The position numbers were made by a program, and so were the translations under genes. A DNA stretch of 64,000 nucleotides. Source: Paguma larvata. Taxonomy: Eukaryota > Chordata > Mammalia > Carnivora > Viverridae. A model generated the notes under the pieces. The model saw only the letters and a list, made by a program, of their open reading frames with translations. It made no database searches and was not told the origin of the DNA. The stretch lies in NCBI GenBank assembly GCA_030068075.1, contig CM057825.1:122981239-123045238 (forward strand). The letters run 5' to 3'. This document shows positions 1 through 10,900 of this stretch, piece by piece. Position 1 is the stretch's first letter; each line of letters opens with the position of its first letter.

Positions 1-2
1 AG

Positions 3-164
3 GTGTCACTGGACAAGTGTCTGCTGGGAGGCCTGGGTTTTGGGGACGAGGTCATTGCCTACCTGCGCGACGGGAACTGCAGCAGTATCATGCAAAGACA
101 GGAGAGAAACTGGATGTCTGTGACCAGCCCTACCCAAGCTAGGGCCTGCGGAAACATCCTGGAG
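3..164 (+). CDS. GP2: GP2 exon a (start of ZP region; left edge at window boundary)
   Basis: 54 codons from VSLDKC to CGNILE, ending phase 0 at the donor GTGAGT (165-170). It holds the first visible cysteines of the ZP-N half and an N-C-S sequon in DGNCSS. Bases 1-2 are AG and could be the acceptor, so the exon may start exactly at 3. With no upstream sequence I cannot exclude that it extends further left. Confidence 0.93.
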
Positions 165-3100
165 GTGAGTGGTGTTTATACCACTGCTGCCAGAGGGTGG
201 GAGCTGGGCTGTGGAGTCCATCTCAATAGCTGTGAGACCTAGGGCAAGTCACCTAGCCTCTCTGGGCCTCCGACCGAATGTGAGATTACACATTCATGAA
301 CGTGTTGGTTCACATAAAGAGCTTAGAACATGTTTGCTGCTTGAGCTCAATAAATGTAAGCTACGATTATGATTATTTTAATTAGGGGGGATGTGGGAGG
401 AGTCAACATGGGAGCAAGCATGGGGGTTGCTGATTCTTCCCATGGGTCAAAAATTATTGTTCTAGTTCTTGATCTGGGCTCCTCACTCCTTTTCCCATAG
501 AGTGTCATAGCCACTGGGGCAGGAGGCCCCTGTGCTTCCTTGCAATCAGAAGGCAGGGTGGAAGCGTGATTGAGAGCACCAACCTTGCGGTCAGGCAGGC
601 CTGAGTTCCAGATACATCTACACACACATAAACATATATGTGGTCTTGTTTTTATGCCAAAGAGAAATGGAACCCATGCCATCTACAAAAACACCCTCTC
701 CTTGGTCAATGCTTTCATCGTCAGAGACACCATCCTCAACATCAATTTCCAGTGTGCCTACCCACTGGACATGAAAGTCAGCCTTGAAACTGCCCTGCGT
801 CCCATTGTAAGGTAAGGAAGGCCCTTGTTCTCTGACCCATAACCCTGACACTGATCACATTCACTTCAAGCACAGCTTATGATGTCCTTAGGATGCCACC
901 TACCTCCTTCAGGAGCTCTCGCTCTTACCATAATTCATTCTGAGATATTTGTTGATCATAGATTAATGTTCAGCATGCGCAAGGAAGAAGTAGAATATTT
1001 TGTGGCTGTTAAAGATTATCATCGTTAAACAATGTAGCAACAAGAAAGAATGTTAATTAAATATGCTAAGGAACAAAAAGCACACCACGGTTTCATTAAT
1101 CGTGAGGAAGAAAGGAATTAAGCAACTAATTATATCAATCATTATTCACAAGTGACATGAATGCAATGTGGGAGAAGCACATGGCACTGTGGGCTCAGGG
1201 AGCAAGGGCCCCTGACCTAGCATGGATGGGTGGGGATGGTGGGAGCAGGAAGGCTTCCCTGCAGATGTGGGATCTAAGCCAGGATCAGCTTTGATTGGAC
1301 AAACACATCAAATTCACTAGAAACAGAACCAAATAGCAATTTGGATGGGGGTCCATTTGGGAAGTGGCTTTCATCTGTTTTGTCACTGCTGTCTCACTAT
1401 GCCCAGAATGGTGCCCTGCAGAATGGATTCCTCAGCATTCCTAGACTTGCTGGGGGACTTTCTGAGGGTGTCGGAACTCCAGAGTGCCCTTCCCGTCCCC
1501 TCATTGCCTCCTGGGCTCACGGAGGAACAGGATTAGGTCTAGAGATTTTCTAGTTCAATGGTTTTCAGACTGTATTGTGTCGGGGCCCCAAGTTTCATAA
1601 CAAATGAAAATTACAGCCGTTCCTCTTTTAAAATGGATGTTTCACTGGTGACTGTGGGGTGGAGGGAAGAGATCTGTTGCTATAAATGGTGAACCCACAG
1701 GACTGGTCCCATTGTACAGGGGGGAAGATGGAGGTACGAACTTGCAGTTACTCTCTGAGTAAAGGAGATATGAGTGATCTGTGAGGTGGAGAGAACTGGT
1801 GAAGATCCTAGAGACACACTTGTGTTCTTGTCAAGTTTAGTGCCTAGGAGATACTAAATGTTAGACTTAAATGGTCTATAGAATAGTTCCTTTAGGGATC
1901 AAAGATGTGCCTCTGCCTTCATAGCCTCAAGGAAGTGCAGGGCTAGATTTATCTTGTTTTCACTGATGGAAACTCTCATGCTTTCCTCTTTGCAGTTCTC
2001 TGAACGTCAGTGTGGACGGGGCAGGAGAGTTCACAGTCAGGATGGCCCTGTTCGAAGACTCAAACTACACGTCTCCTTATGAAGGGGCTGCAGCTGTGCT
2101 GGCTGTTGAATCCATGCTCTATGTGGGCGCCATCTTGGAGAGAGGAGACACCTCCCGGTTTCACCTGTTGTTGAGGAACTGCTATGCCACACCGACTAAA
2201 GACAAGACTGACCCTGTGAAATATTTCATTATTAGAAACAGGTGATGGGCAACTCTGGGTTATCTTTTGGCCTGAATAAGGTTTGGGGGGAAAGTGATCA
2301 CTTTGACCCTGCCTGGCCATTGTGTTAATTGGCTTGTGTCTTTTGAAAAATAATTTAGTGTTACAGATCATGACCATCCCCTTTCACCCAAGAATATCAA
2401 TATCACTCCTGAAATTTTAGCCTAGAGCATTAATACAAAACAGGCCAACAAGGTAAAGAAGTGCCAATTATTTTTCAGTTCAGTATCCTTTATAACTTTG
2501 GAAATAGGTTCATAATTCAAAACTAGGGATTTATTAAGTAATGATGGACTATTATACAGGTGTTAACACTGACTAAACAACATGAAAACGCCAAGACAAG
2601 TGTTATGGGACAAAATGTCATTGAAATGGTTACCTGGCAAAAACAAAGGGAAAATGCATATCCTAGATCATGATTCAAACCATACTAGCTAATACTTATC
2701 ATTGAGTTTAGCTATGTGCTAAGCAGTATACACGCACTGTGTCATGCTCACACCAACCCCTGGAGGTACGGATTATTGTCTCTGCTCTACAGATAGGAAA
2801 AGTGAGGCCCAGACAGGTTAAGTCATCTGCTCATGATCACTTAGCTAGAAAGTGGGTCTAGCTGGAACTGAAAGCAGCCTATTTCACCTCAGAGACTGTT
2901 TCCGCAATACTGAAAGCACATGTGGTGATGGACAAACATCTTGGAGGAAACCCAGAGGAATAAAAGTCTATGTCAGGATGGATGGGGGGAAATCAGGGAA
3001 CTCTTTAATTCTCTTTGATGATGTTTTTAAACTGGATACAGATTAAAGATACAGTCAAGGGCCTCAGGTCCCTTAAGCTGCTCTAGAAGTTAGACCCTCA

Positions 3101-6100
3101 CCCTTGTCATCCTCACAGCTGCCCAAATCAACGTGATTCCACCATCTCTGTGGAGGAGAATGGGGTGTCCTCAGAAAGTCGGTTCTCAGTTCAGATGTTC
3201 ATGTTTGCTGGAAATTATGACCTAGTTTTCCTGCATTGTGAAATTCATCTCTGCGATTCCTTTAATGAACAGTGCCAGCCGGTGAGTATCACTTTAGAGT
3301 GAACTATTCAGAGCTTGACATGCGGCCTAGTACCTAGTAGCCTCTCCGTATGTATTTATTGGAATTATGAATGGATGGAAAGAAGGAAGGAAGAAAGGGA
3401 GAGGAAGAGAGAAGGAAGAGAAGAAGGATGAATGGATGGACATTCAGCCTCCAAAAAGCCCACATGTAAGCAATTAATGTGTCACTGGAAAGCAGAACAG
3501 ATAAAGGAGCCTGTCCATGAGGTTTCCTTGGCATGAGACATATTTTGAATGATTTCATAATAGTTGACATTTTTAGTGCTTACTCCTTGTCAGGAATTAC
3601 ACTAAAACTTTCATATGCCTTGTCTAACTTAATTCTCATAACAACCCTTCGAGTAGATTCTTTCTTGACCTCATTGTGCAGTGAGGAAACTGTGCTTCAG
3701 GTCTTTTGCCCAAGGGCAACACAGCTGGAAACCATCAGAGCTGGGATGTACCTCCATTGTCCATGATTTTAACCCAGATTTGGCACTGCCTGCTAGTAGT
3801 GCTTCCTATGTGTCTCTGTGTTGCAGAAACACTCATTTCAACCTTCACAACTAGGAAGGTACTATTTAATAGTAGTAGGGAGGTGAAGTCATTAGTCCCA
3901 AATGAGAAAGCTAAAAAGGAATGAAGATGAGATTCAAACTTAGGTTTGTGTGACATGACAGTGAGGATTCTCTAGACTGAGAAAACCACAGCCTCAGAGA
4001 TAGGGCCTTACGGTGGGTGGGGTCCCATTCTTGGGCTAGATATGCCCACTGCAGGGGCAGCCTGGATAGCAACTTTGCCCTGTAATGATGGTATAATGAG
4101 ATTTCTCCATCCCACAGTCTTGCTCAAGAAGTCACCTCCGTAGTGATGTAGTGGCCATTAACCCAGACCAGGTTCTAGATTTGGGACCCATCACTCGGAA
4201 AGGTAAGTGACCAACTTCTGGTGAGAAGTCCAGCTGGTCAAGTGCTGACAGTTAACCACAGATAACTGGCGTCACACCATAACAACCTAGAGCCTTTTCA
4301 ATCTACTCACTGCGGCCCCCCACCAGTGATTCTATCTTCCCGTGAGGTGTTTTGGTAATAATAGCACTTGCCATTTGTGTTGGGCCTCCTGTGTGCTAGA
4401 GAAGAGGCTAAGCTCTCAGTACCCATATTCTCACCTCATCCTCCTGACTGTGTCCATTTTACAAGTGAGAAACCGAAGCTCAGAGACATTAAGCGGCTCA
4501 CCCTAAATCACTCAGCTCATGAGCAGCAGGAGTTAGAACTGCAGCCAGCTCAGACTGACTCCACAGCATGTGTCTTCTCCCTTATTCCTTCCCTTACCTC
4601 AGCCCTTTTTGGGTGAAGTCTAAGTCCTAACCCAACTTTTTTTCTGGTGAATGACTGTGTTATTAAAAATCTGGTCACAATATGATGTAAGGGAAGCTTT
4701 CCAACTGCTCCACAAATTTTCACCCAACCTACCCATGGGTTAGCAGTACTATTATGGTTTTTATTACCCACTGAATGGAGGAGTCAAAAAACCCAGAAGA
4801 GTGAAAGCAATTTTTTTGTCCTAAAGAAATTAGGACACAGTAATGTTAATAACAACACAACAGTAATAATAGTAACACATGTGGCTGGCACCGTGCAAAA
4901 CATTTATACGCACTGTCACATGGAATGCTCACAGCAGCTTAAGGAGGTAAGCACCATTACCAATTCCATTCTCCAGTTGAGTACACTGACACTGTCTTGT
5001 AAAGAAGGCTCTGCCTTGAGATGTCCTGCCTCTTTACTGAGCCCTCAACTCAAGAAGCTTCATGTGGTACCACAGAGTAGTTGGAAGGTTAGGAGGTTTC
5101 ATTTTGGAATCAGATAGACTAAAGTTCAAATCCCAGCTTTGCTACCTACAACAAGATCAACTTGGCCTTGGGCAAATGAGCCTTAGTCTTCTCATCTGTT
5201 GAATGGGGATACAATCTCTCCGCTGGAAGGATTCTGTTTCAAATGCATGAAATGTGGTTAGAAAGGGAACTGCTAAACAACAGAGGTCTCAACAAAGTGG
5301 GCCGTTGATGGCTGTGGTGACAAGGTCCGGGAGGACTTGGAGCAGCTCTGGCCACAGAGCCACAGTCACCAGCACATGACTGAGGAAACCTTCACCTCTG
5401 CTCTTTTCCCCAGGTGCTCCATCTCTCGGTGTCACGAATGGAACCCCCAGCACTCCAGGTACATCATTTTCTCCTACCTATCTCCTTGTCCTCCCTCTTC
5501 AATTTGGTGCACACTGAGTTTAGCCTGTGCTGGCAACTGTGGACATGGAAATGAATCAGTCCCAAGTCAGGCTCACAGTGTAGTACAAGGGCCAGTTACT
5601 TAACAACAAGTATGTACTGGGTGCCTACCATGTACCAGGTATTGTTTCACATGCTGAAGATGTAATGATGAACAGGACAGGACAGGTGCCTACCCTCATG
5701 GAGCTTATATTACAGTGTGGGAAACAGGCAATAAAAAGTTAGCAAGATAATTCATAAGAGAGGGTGATGTGATGGAAAGTTACCAGGATGGGTGACAGCA
5801 TCTTAAATAAGATAGTTGTTTATTTTACTCACATGTAAGTGAAGTCTAGACACAAGCAATCCAGGACTAGCAGCGTGCACCGCAAGGTCATGAAGAATCC
5901 AAGTTCTTTTTAGCTCACCCTCTTCATCCTCGTGGTCTAAGATGGTAGCCAGAAGTCCCAATCATCATCTAGTCAGCAGGATGGAAGGAAAAAAGAAGAA
6001 ATCACTGAGTGTTAAGGAACACTCCTGGATGCTGGCACCCTATACTTCCACTTACATTTCATTGGTCAATGCTCAGTCACACCTGGCTGCAAAGGGAGCT

Positions 6101-8165
6101 GGGAAATGTAATCTTTATATTGGGTAGCCATGTCCCCAGTCAATGTTTGATGGTCCTGTTAATAAGGTAGGAAGGAAAAATAAATACCAGAATAGGTAAA
6201 TGGACAAAAAAAATGTCCACAGAAGGTGATATTTGAACCAGAAAGAAAAAAAGAAGCCATATTTGCAAATAATAAAGAAACAGCCCTATAGGCAGAAGGA
6301 ACAACAATTGGAAAATGAGACAGTCAATAAGCAAATAAATCACAAGCAAGTAGATACTGCAGAAGGAGCACACAGAAGAGTAATTAACGGTATTAGATAG
6401 GGTCAAGCAAGAATTTCAGCAGGTAGCAATCTTAATGGGGTTTTGGTGGATGAACTGGAGTTCAACAGAGAAACCAATCCAAGAAATGTATTTTGGACCA
6501 AAGGGAAAGCAATGCTATTAAGATTTTACTACACCCCCCTTTCCCCAACACACAAATGACCTATATTAGTGAACCCAGACATGAAAAAGTTCTTTTTATC
6601 CTTAATTACCCAGCTAGGTAACAGTCTAAAAGTTTCCAGATAAGCTCAAGATGGCCTGTCCATGCTTAGTGCTAATATTCAGATGACATTCAGAAAAGTA
6701 GTGCTTATCAGAGAGAGGGGTTGGAGCTCAGGCTAAAGACAGTGTGAGAGTGGACCTCAAGTCTCATTCATTTCTTCCAGTACTTCAGGTAAGTACAGTG
6801 CCTGGACCAGTCTGGCTTTCCAGTAGAGTTTGCTAAATTGACTAATTTCTAGGGTGGGCAATAGGTTCTGGAGCCTTCTGGAAGAGAAGAGCATCGATCT
6901 TATGTGGTATGAAACTGCCACGAGAGGGCACTTATGGTGTTCACTGCTTGCTATTTCCCACAGACATTTCAGATGTTTTAGAATTAACTGAACTTCAGCC
7001 TGTCTCATAATTGCAACTGGTTATCATATACTAATATTTCTGAAAATTATAATATTCTTCACCCCCTCCCTTCTAGGACATCAGCAAGTTACTTTGAACT
7101 CTGTGGGATAGCGAGATATTATAATCTTGTAGTGGGGGGGTACACTTACATCTCCCAGGTGTCCCCCAGTATAAGGCAACTATCATCCAGGATCCATGCC
7201 TTTCATTAACACTGAGCATATGGTAACTTTCAGAGGAGATATGATCCCAACCCTCCCACATCTAAGGGTCTAATTTTCAAAACCAGTACTTATATGGTGT
7301 TCACCAGGTATCAGACACTGTCTCAAATGCTTGATATGAATATAATCACCTTAGCCTTACAAAAATCCCATGAGGTAATAGCTGCTAGTGATATTTCTGC
7401 TGTCATACAAATGAACTCAGGCATGGAGAGACTCAGGACCTGGGCCTGCACAACTAGCTATAGAGCTAGGATTCTAAGCTAAGCCTCGGGCCTCACAGGC
7501 TTTGTAACCTCTGTGTCTTTCCACCTCTTTAGTATTGTTAGAGTAAGTAATGTCAGCTGCTGTGACAAACAATCCTCTACTTACTGTGCCTTTACACAAT
7601 ATTTTATTTCCCACTAAATCACTGGGGGGGATGCAGTTCTGTGCTTTGCAATCATTAGGAATTCAGGCTCTTACCTTCTGGTAACTTTTGGCAACTCCAC
7701 TGTCCCCAGCAAGTCCTCTGCTGGATCCTTGGCATCTGGTGCCTGGATGTGGATGAGAGAACCCAGAAAATCACGTAGGAGGTTTTAAGGACCAGGCTTA
7801 GAAATGGCATACATGATTTTTACCCACATTCTACTGGCCAGATTCAATCACATGGTCCCACCTACCTGAAATGGAGGATGGAAGTGAATTTCCTTCCAAT
7901 GTGCCCAAAGGAATATGAAAAAGTGATGATTCGATAGCTTTGCCTCTACCATATGACCCCTTCACCATTTCCCAAGGGCTGTAACCTAGAACAGATATTA
8001 AATAAACTCTGTCTTGTCCTTGTAAGGCAGAAGATAGAGACGAAAGCTTGCTTTGGCTGCTGAGTTCCAAAACCAACACTTGACAGGCATCTCTCTTGTG
8101 TTTCAGGGTTCCTGGTGGCCTGGCCCATGCTTCTCCTGCCTGTCGTTCTGGCTGGGCTGTTCTAG
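3..8165 (+). CDS. GP2: GP2, 3' part of the gene (seven coding exons, joined in frame)
   Basis: This is the C-terminal part of pancreatic secretory granule membrane major glycoprotein 2. GP2 is a GPI-anchored ZP-domain protein, abundant on zymogen granule membranes and on intestinal M cells, where it binds type 1 fimbriated bacteria. It is a paralogue of uromodulin (UMOD). The pieces 3-164, 663-811, 1996-2241, 3119-3281, 4118-4202, 5414-5458 and 8107-8165 join without a frameshift or stop to about 302 residues. Visible landmarks are the ZP-type stretches [16 protein letters not shown] and [24 protein letters not shown] in exon 4, LRNCYATPT in exon 3, LDLGPITRK before the tail, and a hydrophobic C terminus. 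Sequons are NCS, NGT, NVS, NYT and NGT. The wording is much closer to GP2 than to UMOD (for example [16 protein letters not shown]). The 5' exons (signal peptide, D8C/EGF region) are outside the window. All six complete introns are GT-AG. Confidence 0.96.
165..662 (+). repeat. Intron with two MIR fragments
   Basis: About 228-365 matches the middle and end of a MIR (tgtgagacct/agggcaagtc to gctcaataaatg). About 555-615 matches the MIR head (gattgagagc, then ggcctgagttccag). Both are in the + sense. The rest of the intron is unremarkable. Confidence 0.7.
663..811 (+). CDS. GP2: GP2 exon b (ZP-N)
   Basis: It begins [18 protein letters not shown] and runs to [19 protein letters not shown] plus the AG of the next serine. 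Acceptor AG is at 661-662. Donor GTAAGG is at 812-817 and leaves phase 2. A second donor-like GTAAGG starts at 807, five bases upstream; its use would shift the frame, so the downstream one is chosen because it joins to give PIVSSLNVS. It contains an NGT sequon. Confidence 0.95.
812..1995 (+). other. GP2 intron, no clear feature
   Basis: About 1.2 kb of intron. It is AT-rich near 950-1140 and unique-looking elsewhere. I see no exon, SINE or simple repeat in it. Confidence 0.6.
1996..2241 (+). CDS. GP2: GP2 exon c (end of ZP-N, linker, start of ZP-C)
   Basis: 246 bases from acceptor TTTGCAG (ends 1995) to donor GTGATG (2242). It completes the split serine, then reads [19 protein letters not shown] through [20 protein letters not shown] and [20 protein letters not shown]. 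It carries the NVS and NYT sequons. It leaves AG for the next exon (phase 2). Confidence 0.96.
2470..2655 (+). repeat. Old L1M/HAL1-type 3' fragment in GP2 intron
   Basis: The series 'aagtaatgatggactattatacaggtgttaa...ttacctggcaaaaacaaa' follows the degraded LINE pattern also seen at 38.6 kb. Divergence is high and the family name is tentative. Confidence 0.45.
2685..2870 (-). repeat. MIR fragment
   Basis: It reads as the reverse complement of MIR: 'tatgtgctaagcagt', 'ggaggtacggattattgt', 'gaggcccagacaggttaagt', 'cttagctagaaagtggg'. Confidence 0.75.
3119..3281 (+). CDS. GP2: GP2 exon d (ZP-C core)
   Basis: 163 bases between CCTCACAG (ends 3118) and donor GTGAGT (3282). It reads [16 protein letters not shown], then [15 protein letters not shown] and [20 protein letters not shown]. 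The paired cysteines HCEIHLCD and QCQP are the conserved C-terminal ZP cysteines. The exon ends in phase 0. Confidence 0.96.
3372..3440. repeat. GGAA/GAAGG-rich simple repeat
   Basis: Imperfect purine-only run made of ggaa, gaag and gaga units, flanked by atggatgg on both sides, within a GP2 intron. Confidence 0.8.
3565..3955 (-). repeat. Two adjacent MIR fragments
   Basis: 3565-3765 and about 3800-3955 each run 'tgcttactccttgtcagg', 'gaggaaactgtgcttcagg', 'acacagctgg', and a second weaker set ending 'gagattcaaacttagg'. Both are reverse-oriented MIR. Confidence 0.65.
4118..4202 (+). CDS. GP2: GP2 exon e (cleavage site and external hydrophobic patch)
   Basis: 85 bases from CCCACAG (ends 4117) to donor GTAAGT (4203). 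It reads [18 protein letters not shown] then [10 protein letters not shown] and the first base of a glycine codon. In UMOD, hepsin cuts after a basic residue in the equivalent FRFRSG segment and the VLNLGPITRK segment is the external hydrophobic patch that blocks early polymerisation. Here the basic residues of SHLRS and the [10 protein letters not shown] patch are both kept. The exact cut site in GP2 is inferred. Confidence 0.95.
4355..4565 (-). repeat. MIR fragment
   Basis: Reverse-oriented MIR with 'tgtgctagagaagaggctaag', 'cattttacaagtgagaaac' and 'cagctcatgagcagcagg'. Confidence 0.7.
4835..5280. repeat. MIR fragments in opposite orientations
   Basis: About 4835-4985 is a reverse MIR ('aggtaagcaccattacc', 'ctccagttgagtacactga'). 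About 5085-5280 is a forward MIR ('gaatcagatagac', 'caaatcccagctttgctacc', 'cttgggcaaatgagcc', 'tctcatctgttgaatgggga'). Confidence 0.65.
5414..5458 (+). CDS. GP2: GP2 exon f (45-bp micro-exon, GPI attachment linker)
   Basis: The exon lies between acceptor TTCCCCAG (ends 5413) and donor GTACAT (5459). With split glycines on both sides it reads [16 protein letters not shown]. The small, polar, Pro/Ser/Thr-rich run with N-G-T is the expected GPI omega-site region. It is phase 1 on both sides, so skipping it would keep the frame and remove 15 residues. Confidence 0.92.
5600..5770. repeat. L2-like 3' fragment
   Basis: It carries the common L2-type series 'ctaccatgtaccaggtattg', 'ctaccctcatggagcttata' and 'acaggcaataaaaagtt'. 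Confidence 0.55.
5800..6150. repeat. Dispersed ancient repeat, family not assigned (copy A)
   Basis: It shares an ordered set of motifs with blocks near 36.0-36.4 kb and 53.8-54.2 kb: a 'tttattttactcac' start, 'cattggtcaatgctcagtcac', then 'gggaaatgtaatcttta' and 'gggtagccatg'. I believe this is a known mammalian interspersed element but cannot name it safely. Confidence 0.5.
6150..7290 (+). other. GP2 intron, no clear feature
   Basis: AT-rich intron sequence. A short lysine/asparagine-like purine stretch at 6170-6320 gives a spurious opposite-strand frame. No exon or recognisable repeat was found. Confidence 0.5.
7290..7485 (-). repeat. MIR fragment
   Basis: Reverse-oriented MIR: 'ggtgttcaccaggtatcagac', 'cccatgaggtaatagctgc', 'cacaactagctatagagctagg'. 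Confidence 0.6.
7545..7890. repeat. Possible further copy of the unassigned dispersed repeat
   Basis: It has 'ctactggccagattcaatcac' then 'atggtcccacc' in the same order as the other copies of this family, preceded by 'tttatttcccacta'. Weak match. Confidence 0.3.
8107..8165 (+). CDS. GP2: GP2 terminal coding exon (GPI signal and stop)
   Basis: After TTTCAG (ends 8106) the exon completes a glycine and reads [18 protein letters not shown] followed by TAG at 8163-8165. The 18-residue hydrophobic end with no charged tail is a standard GPI-attachment signal. It closely resembles the family terminus. Confidence 0.95.
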
Positions 8166-9430
8166 GAGCTCACCTGGGCACCTGGCCTTGAAGCTCATGT
8201 TCTTCCCTCTGGCGATGGCTTCCGGTCACCTTTTGGCTATGCTGGTTCTCTCTCTGAATCACATAGACAGTCTTGGTGTTCACATACTCCAGGCCAAGCT
8301 AGGTTTGGGGAAAGGGAAGAGATTTTCCTTATTCACCACTCTCTGTGCCTTTATATTCCTCTTTTTCTCACAGTGGGGGCCCTGTTGGCCTGGCCTGGCC
8401 TGACTTCATTTATCAGCAGGATCCTGAGGCCAGACTTGCTACATGCCTCTGTGGCTTCAGCCTTTACCAGAAATGTACCATGTCTGTAACTCCAGGGAAG
8501 AGGGGCTGTGTCACTAGGGGGAAGGGGAAAGAGGATGGGCTTGTAAAAAAGACACCTCCCCACAGTTCCTTCCCAAGTATCCCCTGTTCTTACTGCTGAT
8601 GAATTGAACAGACTAATCCTTGCTTTCACCCGTGTCCTCTGATGTATTTCCATCATGGTCTCAACAGTTGCCATGGGAATAATTGTAAAAGGTACACTTT
8701 TGGAGACTACTCCACAGAAGACTGGTTCCTATTTCTCTTCTGTCCCCCACCATACCACAGACATGCTTTGATGTGCCTAGGACTAGGCAAAAACCTACCC
8801 TGGGACCCAAAGCTGGCGGGACTTATTGGTTTGTATGCAGAGATGCTGTCACTCCAAAGTACACCTCTAGCTGTGAACAGTGATGTGCTTGTGAAGTCCC
8901 AGCAGAAAATGCTGTGTGGACCCTGCCATGGGGATGTAGCAGTAATACCTGGGGAATGAGTGAAGTCCCTTTCTTGAGACCTCTAATGGGCCCTCACAAA
9001 ACACTCCACGAAGATACCACAAATAGAGAAGGCTTCCCTTTCCTGCAGCTACACACGAGGCCCCTCCAAGTTGGCCTCAGGGAAAATGATCAGATCAGGG
9101 CCAGGCCACAGGCAAGTGGAACCTGTTCATCTGCCAGGAGAAAACTTTCCAAAGTGCTCTCACAAACAGAGGCAGTGTGTTTCCAAGAAACAGAAACCCA
9201 ACCTAATCAAATCAGGCAAAAGGAGAATTAATTACAAGGCTATAAGAGCAGAAAGTCTAAGAACGTAAGATACAACCTGGCTATACGAGGAAAACCACCA
9301 GAAACCAAAGTTGTCTTTCCATCTATCATTCTTCCTGAAACCATACAGCCTTTACATCTTTGTTTCTCTCCTTTATTCCCTCCTTCCCTGAAACTAGCTT
9401 TTCCTGTTCATTTACCATGTCTGAATTAAA
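8166..9430 (+). other. GP2: GP2 3' untranslated region (end not certain)
   Basis: Non-repetitive sequence follows the stop codon. I see no AATAAA in the first kilobase. The first canonical variant I found is ATTAAA at 9425-9430, so the poly(A) site could lie just after it, or an unlisted variant could be used earlier. The end given here is only a guess. Confidence 0.35.
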
Positions 9431-9950
9431 TACGGACATTGCAGCTTCACCTCACTTACTAATTCGGGAACCACAGAAACCAACTGGCACTTGTTATCCT
9501 ACATCCAAACTGCACCAGCGGGAATGTGATTTCCCTGTTTGGGTGAGAGTACTTCCCTTGGTCCAAACATCTGAGGTCAGGTGAGTGGTCTTATCTAATG
9601 CAAACATAGCCATTGGGGCCGACCTGAAGGGGTAGGTCGCAAACACATGGCAGTATTTCTTGGACTGGCATCCCAAAAGGATGTTACAACTATAATAGTG
9701 GCTTCTTTAAAAGGGAATTTCTTGGGAGGAATTGCTTCTATTTTCCCGTAAGTCAGAGAATTCATAAGTACTACATTTCAAGGGAGGGAGTGCACTGAGA
9801 ATGCACCTGAAAGAGAGGTCAAGACGCCCTAACCTTTTCCTTTCTCCGAGGCTCATCTTCTTCCTTCTATAGAATCCTACAAGATTCTCTAACATTTATA
9901 GCAGAACTCTTTCTTTAAATACAACTCTACATGAGCATCCAATAGGCATA
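9160..9950. other. Unique sequence downstream of GP2
   Basis: No clear repeat or gene, apart from a possible weak repeat match at 9175-9255. The frames here are short and lack splice or coding support. Confidence 0.4.
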
Positions 9951-10164
9951 TTAAATGCTAACAGATTCTTGTTGGTGTCAGATAGGGGGCGTAGCTCTCC
10001 TGTCTGTGATTCCCTCATCCTTGGGCCATCAAAGAAACTTCATGATAACCCGCAGGGTTACCAAGGGCAAAGTTCTGGAACTCCCTGGGACATACACTTC
10101 TAATAACTCTTCCAGTGTAAAGTACATGGGATTCTACTTAACAAAAGTCAACCCTGGCTGTCTG

Positions 10165-10295
10165 TCTATGTATGTATGTATGTATGTATGTATGTATGTA
10201 TCTATCTATCTATCTATCTATTTATCTATCACAAACTCTCCTACTTTACCCCTCCCCCATCTATCTATCTATATATCTATCATCTAGCTAGCTAG
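10165..10295. repeat. Compound tetranucleotide microsatellite (TGTA)n-(TCTA)n
   Basis: TGTA units run from about 10168 to 10200, then TCTA units to about 10230. A second TCTA/TAGC patch lies at 10257-10293 after a 27-bp unique spacer. Confidence 0.97.
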
Positions 10296-10369
10296 TTACA
10301 ACTTTTTGTTTTCTGCAAATGGGTATACTAAACAAATAACAATCTCTGAATGTCCAGCCTACTTTATTC

Positions 10370-10480
10370 ATTTGATTAACACTAATCTGCTGAGCAACTG
10401 CTATGTCCCAGATCCAAGGGCCCAGGTAAAATAATGAATGAAACACAGTCCTTGACCTTAGAGGTTTACAATTCGGTGGA
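10370..10480. repeat. L2-like fragment
   Basis: 'gagcaactgctatgtcccag', 'aatgaatgaaacacagtcc' and 'ttgaccttagaggtttacaa' follow the usual L2 3'-end order. Confidence 0.5.
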
Positions 10481-10689
10481 ACACAAGCACACCAAGAGGC
10501 ACTTACAGGCAGGTCACACTCAAGCATGCATACCTGCTGACCCTCAAGTGCAGGGCTCATACACCTATACCAACATGCACATTCTAACAGATGCACATAT
10601 CAACCTCAGGTGCCCAAAGACACATTTCCACAAGCAGATCCTCACCTGGGCTCTCAAGCCCATTCACTTACATATTTGTTGCCAGGAAT

Positions 10690-10900
10690 AACTTAGTAAC
10701 AGCCAATATTTTTAGCATATCCAGGCAAGAGGCATTATTCTAAGTGCATCATTCCACCCTCATATTATTATACTGAAGGTAGGTATCATTATTCCTAGTT
10801 TAGAGATGAGTTAGCCAAGGCTTAAAGAAGGCAATTATTCACCCAAGACCTATAGCTTTTCAATGCTGAATTCAGGGCTTAGGACTAGGTAGTCAAAATT
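10690..10900 (-). repeat. MIR fragment
   Basis: Reverse-oriented MIR with 'ggtaggtatcattattcc', 'tagagatgagttagcc', 'ggcttaaagaaggcaa'. Confidence 0.6.

Noticed and set aside
1..8165. UMOD (uromodulin) instead of GP2
   Set aside because: The residue wording in exons a, c and d ([48 protein letters not shown]) fits GP2 better than UMOD, and the tail [10 protein letters not shown] is GP2-like.
10165..10295. Possible CRISPR-like array because of regular repeats
   Set aside because: Units are 4-bp microsatellite repeats in a mammalian genome with no spacers.
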